From Rhyacichthys aspro (lineage: Eukaryota > Chordata > Actinopteri > Gobiiformes > Rhyacichthyidae), in assembly GCA_036850595.1 (NCBI GenBank), contig CM072152.1, positions 1,685,640 through 1,749,639 of the forward strand: a DNA stretch of 64,000 nucleotides, written 5' to 3'. The notes beneath the pieces are model-generated. The model was not told the DNA's origin, made no database searches, and saw only the letters and a program-made list of their open reading frames with translations. This document shows positions 59,854 to 64,000 of this stretch, piece after piece. The position numbers and the translations under genes were made by a program. Positions within the stretch are counted from its first letter, which is position 1, and each line of letters opens with the position of its first letter.

Positions 59854-59959
59854 CTTGAATGACAAAACATCACAACTGTAGTTTTTATTTGGGTGGGCAC
59901 AATACACAATACATTCTAAACTGGCTGAAATGAATGCTGTTCAAATTGAAACTACGTGG

Positions 59960-60045
59960 TGATAATGCAATATTGTTGGCGGTTTGAGGCCCCTTTGAGG
60001 CAATTGTTTTGTGATAGTGGGCTATATAAATAAAACTGAATTGAA
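59960..60045 (+). repeat. Fish LINE/SINE-type tail (GGGCTATATAAATAAAACTGAATTG)
   Basis: TTTGTGATAGTGGGCTATAT, then AAATAAAACTGAATTG, is a common 3' tail of fish retroposons. Only the tail is seen here. Confidence 0.5.
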
Positions 60046-60049
60046 ATTA

Positions 60050-61399
60050 ATCTCATTTCTTCCATACAGTAGTAGTATTAATCAGCACATTCCTGTTTGG
60101 AGATGTAGACCCAAGCAATACTACAGAGACTAATGCATGCATCAATTTGAATTAATGCCTTAGTCTGATTATAAGTTGGAGTAAGAGTTTTAAACTTCAT
60201 GTAAACATGACTGTGGAGGTTCTCAGTCATCCAGGAAATAATCAAGAATAGGTTTTAAGGAAGGCATCTAGGTGTAGGTTTCTTCACCTTAAAACCAGAA
60301 GCCTTCTTTAAAACCATAGACAGTATATACACCATGTGGGAAAAATAAGTGCACCAAGGCAATATTATTTAATTGGCTGCAAACAGTGATAGCAGATGTG
60401 AAAAGTATGGTGTAAAATACTGTATGTTTTGTAATTTATAGTACATCAGAAAAGCATTTTAGTAATGCAAATGAACAAGTGCTTCTGGTGTGTAAAAAGT
60501 CAGATGAAAGTAGAAGTGGCAGGAGTACGGTCTTGACCACGAGTAGCCTGGTTTGTCTGGATCAGCTCCTACAGGAAACAATGCACAGACAAGTCAGAGA
60601 AATACAATTCAAGGATGGGACCAATCATATTGACAGAGTTACTCAATTTTAAGGATGGTAGCAATAATAATATAGATTTAAATACTTTTTGTGTTTGTGT
60701 ATATTACTGTATTGCAATATAAAACTTGCTCTCTACCCAAAGAAAGCAAAAAATATTTAGAAATAAATCTGCTTGTGGGCGTAAAGCTTTGCAATGTTGT
60801 ATCATCTCTCTGTTTTGTCTAACTACAAACCATAAACCACAAATCCAATGAGCAGCTTAACAAATGGAAAATTTGTACCCAAATTCAACACAACACCAGT
60901 AAACAATAATAAAAAAACATGAACTGACTGCAATGATTAGAGTTACAAAGAAATACTTTTCCACCATGTGTGACAGAAAATTCACACATGCTGAATTTGC
61001 AAAACGCAGTATACTCATTACCTGGTACTTTTCTTTTGTTGTAGCTTGTTTGTAAATCAACTTTCTTTTCGGCTGACAACAGGTCAAACAGCAAACGTTG
61101 CAGAAGGACAATTTAGCAATAACCTTGCAAACAGAAATGGGCCATTATTGAGCTACAGACCTAAGAAACACTGTTGATCTTTTTCAATTGGTTTATATTG
61201 CCGTCGCCATGATAACTCTGTGATTGACATAAAGACAGTCTACAGCACTGTGTGCTGCTTTGGCCCTATGATTGGCCAAAAAAATGGGGACATTCAGGAC
61301 AGAAAAGGCAAAATCTAAACACTTTAGTGTTTTGTAGATATCTGCGAGGACACAGGACAGGAAGTTTAAAATCAGGACTGGCCCAGTTAAATTGGGATA
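60050..61399. other. Intergenic, repeats only
   Basis: A second copy of the GAGGTTCTCAGTCATCCAGG repeat is at about 60215-60300. No coding signature otherwise. The signal peptide exon of IgSF gene A may lie here but I could not identify it. Confidence 0.35.
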
Positions 61400-62001
61400 C
61401 AGTTGTCCCCTCACTATAACGTGGTCCACCTTTCGCTGCTTTGCTGTTTCGCAGATTGTTTTTGTGCAATTTTGCATGCTTTTTTTTTTTTTACAGCGTA
61501 TGAACACGCATTGTGTTCTGCGTCCTGATTGGCTAAGGGAGAACTCACGCATTGCGTTCTGCGTCCTTATTGGCTCAGGGACTGTAGACCATTGTCAATC
61601 AATCTCCTCCGTGTCTCCTGTACAGTACAGAATGCGTTCGGCTTGCCAAATTTACATAAATGTTTAATCGCTAGCAGTGTGACTCTGAAGTGCTGTATGT
61701 TTGCAAGTTTTCTACCCGACAAAACCCACAATGTCGACGAAACGTTCTGCACCAACAAAGGCACCTGCGGTCGCACCCAAAAGGCAGAGGAAGATGCTAA
61801 GGTTTGAACTTTGAGAGTGTTTAAACAAGAGAGAAATGTGAGAAAATGTTAATGCCTGTTTGAGAAAAGTGTATAAAGTGTGTGGTGAGGGGTTTTACAG
61901 CCTTAAAACATATAGAATAATTGTAAAAAAATAAAACTGACTACTTCGCGGATTTCGCCTATTGCGGGTTATTTATGGAATGTAACCCCGAGGGACCACT
62001 G
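61400..62001 (+). mobile_element. pogo/Tigger-like element with TA duplication
   Basis: Left CAGTTGTCCCCTCACTATAA; the right end is the complement of CAGTGGTCCCTCGGGGTTAC. TA at 61398-61399 and 62002-62003. Inside, at 61731, the start of a Tigger-type transposase is recognisable (MSTKRSAPTKAPAVAPKRQR) but it is cut short by a stop. The long CG-bearing arms (GCGTTCTGCGTCC twice near 61515 and 61550) are a partial internal duplication. Confidence 0.85.
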
Positions 62002-62117
62002 TATATAGTCACCATAGTCTAATCACAAAATATTGTATTATGTTCAGAACAAACTGTCAGGATCCACTCCTGGATTTTGCATTTCTCTGTCTCCCTTGTG
62101 TTTTCCCCTCCCTACTG

Positions 62118-62160
62118 TGTGTGTGTGTGTGTGTGTGTGCATGTGCATGTGTGTGTGTGT
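62118..62160. repeat. (GT)n microsatellite
   Basis: GT run interrupted by GCATGTGCATG. No coding context. Confidence 0.95.
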
Positions 62161-62164
62161 CTCC

Positions 62165-63668
62165 TTGGGTGTGACTTTGCAACTCTGGCTGCTGGCACAC
62201 CTTATGCCAATCTACATCTCATCATCAGTACAAGAAGCCTGGTTTTTCATCCGCTCCTTGCCAGTTTGTTGTTGTAACTCCAGTAGTTAGTACCCATTTG
62301 GCTCAATATTTTGGTTTAAGAACTTTGATCTCATAGCCCCGGCTATTACCATAGCTGCTAAGATCAGTTGCACGAGCAAAGCAAATACACAATTTGAATT
62401 GTACTCGCCAATAAAAGTGGAGCAATATAGTCTGTTAGTGAAGGGCACATAACACAACAGCAATATCATCCGAAATTTCTCTGAGCAGCAAAAAAGACAC
62501 AACTACTAATTAGCAGCTAGTGCTAACAGGCATTAGCTCGCTACAGGCTAGTGGGCGTAGTTGTGGCCTGTCAATCTGTCTGTCAAAGTTGCCACTTCCT
62601 TAATTATGCACAATTCTAAAGTTAAATGTTTTATACACTTCGCCATTGGATTTAACAGTACAATTCTACTACTGGAGCCTGCTCTCTGGTAGACGGAAGT
62701 ATATTGCTATGGTGGCATTCATTCGTGCACCACATTAGGGAGGCCACATCCAAACCGCTTGTTTAAAACCTTTACCTCATGTAAACATCTTTCTAAAATA
62801 GGATGGGCAATCATTCCAATTTCTCTAAATCGGAATAACACACCTGGATAATGCAGTTCATTGTTGGATTACTTCTGTATGTAGGGGAGCCTGAGGAAGC
62901 TTCTGAGAGGAGGCATAAGTGAGGCACTCCATGCACTGTTGTGTCCCTAATCTGTATATAGTGCATTCAATAAGTGAATGACTATTAATGACCAAAACTG
63001 ACTTGATTATTGCAACTTTTTGTCTCTAGAGGAAAACTATCATACTGCTATCTGTATGAGCTCAGGTCAAATAACATTAGCGATTTTACATTGTAACGGT
63101 TTATTAATAACAATTTATGAGTGAATCTTTACCACAAAGCATAAAACTTGTGCCTCTAACTCGTTTCATTCAAGCCTGTTGGGTACAGTAACAACATGTT
63201 ACAGTCACGCTGCTCTCCTCTGACATTTGTCATTTGTAAAGTATTATGGTCTATTTACAACTTGTCATTCCCCAATTTGGGTCTTTGTCATGTTGAAGCA
63301 GAAGCCTTTTATTTAACTCAGCCCCGTTTCATGAAATGTGTCTTTAAAAACAGCAATATAAAAGTCTGAATGTGACGCCGAGATCAAAAAGTGGCAAGCT
63401 ACTTTTGTACTTTTGTTAACATACAGTGGTTAAGAAATCAGTTCAGCATTTTCAGTCATGAGGCAGAATTGATTTGCACCGTACCACGGTTTCAATTGGC
63501 ATGGACTGGTAAGGACAGAACCGTATATCAGGGAATAAACAAGGTCAAAGGATAAGCTGTATTTAGGTGATAAATCTAAATATCTGTAAAATCTAAATAT
63601 TTTAACAAGCTTGTTACATGTTTTTGTTTGCAAAAGCAGGCAGCAGTCTACAGATGAGAACCAATCTG
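62165..63668. other. Intergenic, nothing recognised
   Basis: AT-rich with short unsupported frames. No repeat with defined ends was found by eye. Confidence 0.3.
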
Positions 63669-63860
63669 TCAAAAACCTGGTAGGTGATTTGATGAAGCAC
63701 CGACTAGTATCCGCCTACCATGAGGTTTCTTTAGCCAATCATAGCAACAATTCATATAACACGCCACTCTTTGCGCTTCTGTCAAAGAAGAAATACTCTC
63801 TACTTCTGATAAAACTGATTCGATAGCACCATCAACGTTAATGTCTTTCAGTGTAGCCAT
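63669..63860 (-). CDS. Short open frame, possible first exon of an unidentified gene or element
   Basis: ATG at 63858-63860 (complement) reads MATLKDINVDGAIESVLSEV, then ESISSLTEAQRVACYMNCC, 63 residues to a stop. The regular helix-like composition and a possible weak donor near 63680 (CAG|GTTTTT) suggest a real or recently real coding exon, perhaps of a mobile-element helicase-type protein. I do not recognise it. Confidence 0.25.
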   Translation of the reverse strand: MATLKDINVDGAIESVLSEVESISSLTEAQRVACYMNCCYDWLKKPHGRRILVGASSNHLPGF

Positions 63861-64000
63861 GTTGACAACAAAGAGGAGAAGAGAACGCTTATTGCTTTCA
63901 TCAAATTAAAAACCCATCTCTTCCTGTTTGTGCTGCAACATCATTGGTCACAAGAGTCCGGTGAGTCCACATTTGACAACGGTTTGTTTCAGAACTCCCA

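Noticed and set aside
1..64000. CRISPR arrays, operons, riboswitches or other prokaryotic features
   Set aside because: The sequence is vertebrate nuclear DNA with spliced genes; no direct-repeat/spacer array is present.

Overview
This window is nuclear DNA from a ray-finned fish, most likely a percomorph teleost. It holds multi-exon genes with canonical GT/AG introns. Between and inside the genes is a typical fish repeat load: tRNA-derived SINEs, hAT, Tc1/mariner, piggyBac and pogo/Tigger DNA transposons, DIRS and Ty3/Gypsy remnants, and L1-type LINEs. Two 100-N blocks (16461-16560 and 51401-51500) are assembly gaps, and each one cuts a gene.

Layout, left to right. (1) 1-383, minus: the 5' part of an unrecognised small membrane protein that runs off the left edge. 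(2) 2244-12161, plus: a complete 10-exon serinc2 (477 aa). (3) 15259-15590, minus: an orphan immunoglobulin C1-type exon. (4) 16697-19795, plus: an acidic-chitinase gene with an intact GH18 catalytic motif and a chitin-binding tail; its first exons are missing, probably in the adjacent gap. (5) 23898-34278, plus: a second, complete 10-exon chitinase-family gene (486 aa). Its catalytic Glu is Asp, two other GH18 motifs are lost, and a hydrophobic C-terminus replaces the end of the chitin-binding domain. (6) 37104-41505, plus: complete 7-exon arfrp1 (201 aa). (7) 46579-44553, minus: two-exon stk35-type kinase, convergent with arfrp1. (8) about 47.1-49.5 kb: a decayed L1-type LINE. (9) 59853-51099, minus: phase-1 immunoglobulin-domain exons (V, C1, TM, Ig, C1, tail), probably two tandem immune-type receptor genes, one cut by the second gap. 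The remaining right end is mostly transposon remnants.

The two chitinase genes are tandem paralogues whose exon lengths and phases match almost exon for exon. One looks like a secreted enzyme; the other looks like a non-catalytic, possibly membrane-tethered binding protein. They sit between pieces of an IgSF receptor family. The catalytically altered paralogue is the most interesting item here. The IgSF exon cluster and a minisatellite carrying decoy splice acceptors in serinc2 come next. Exon boundaries were placed by hand from splice consensus, reading phase and family similarity; no alignment or database search was run.
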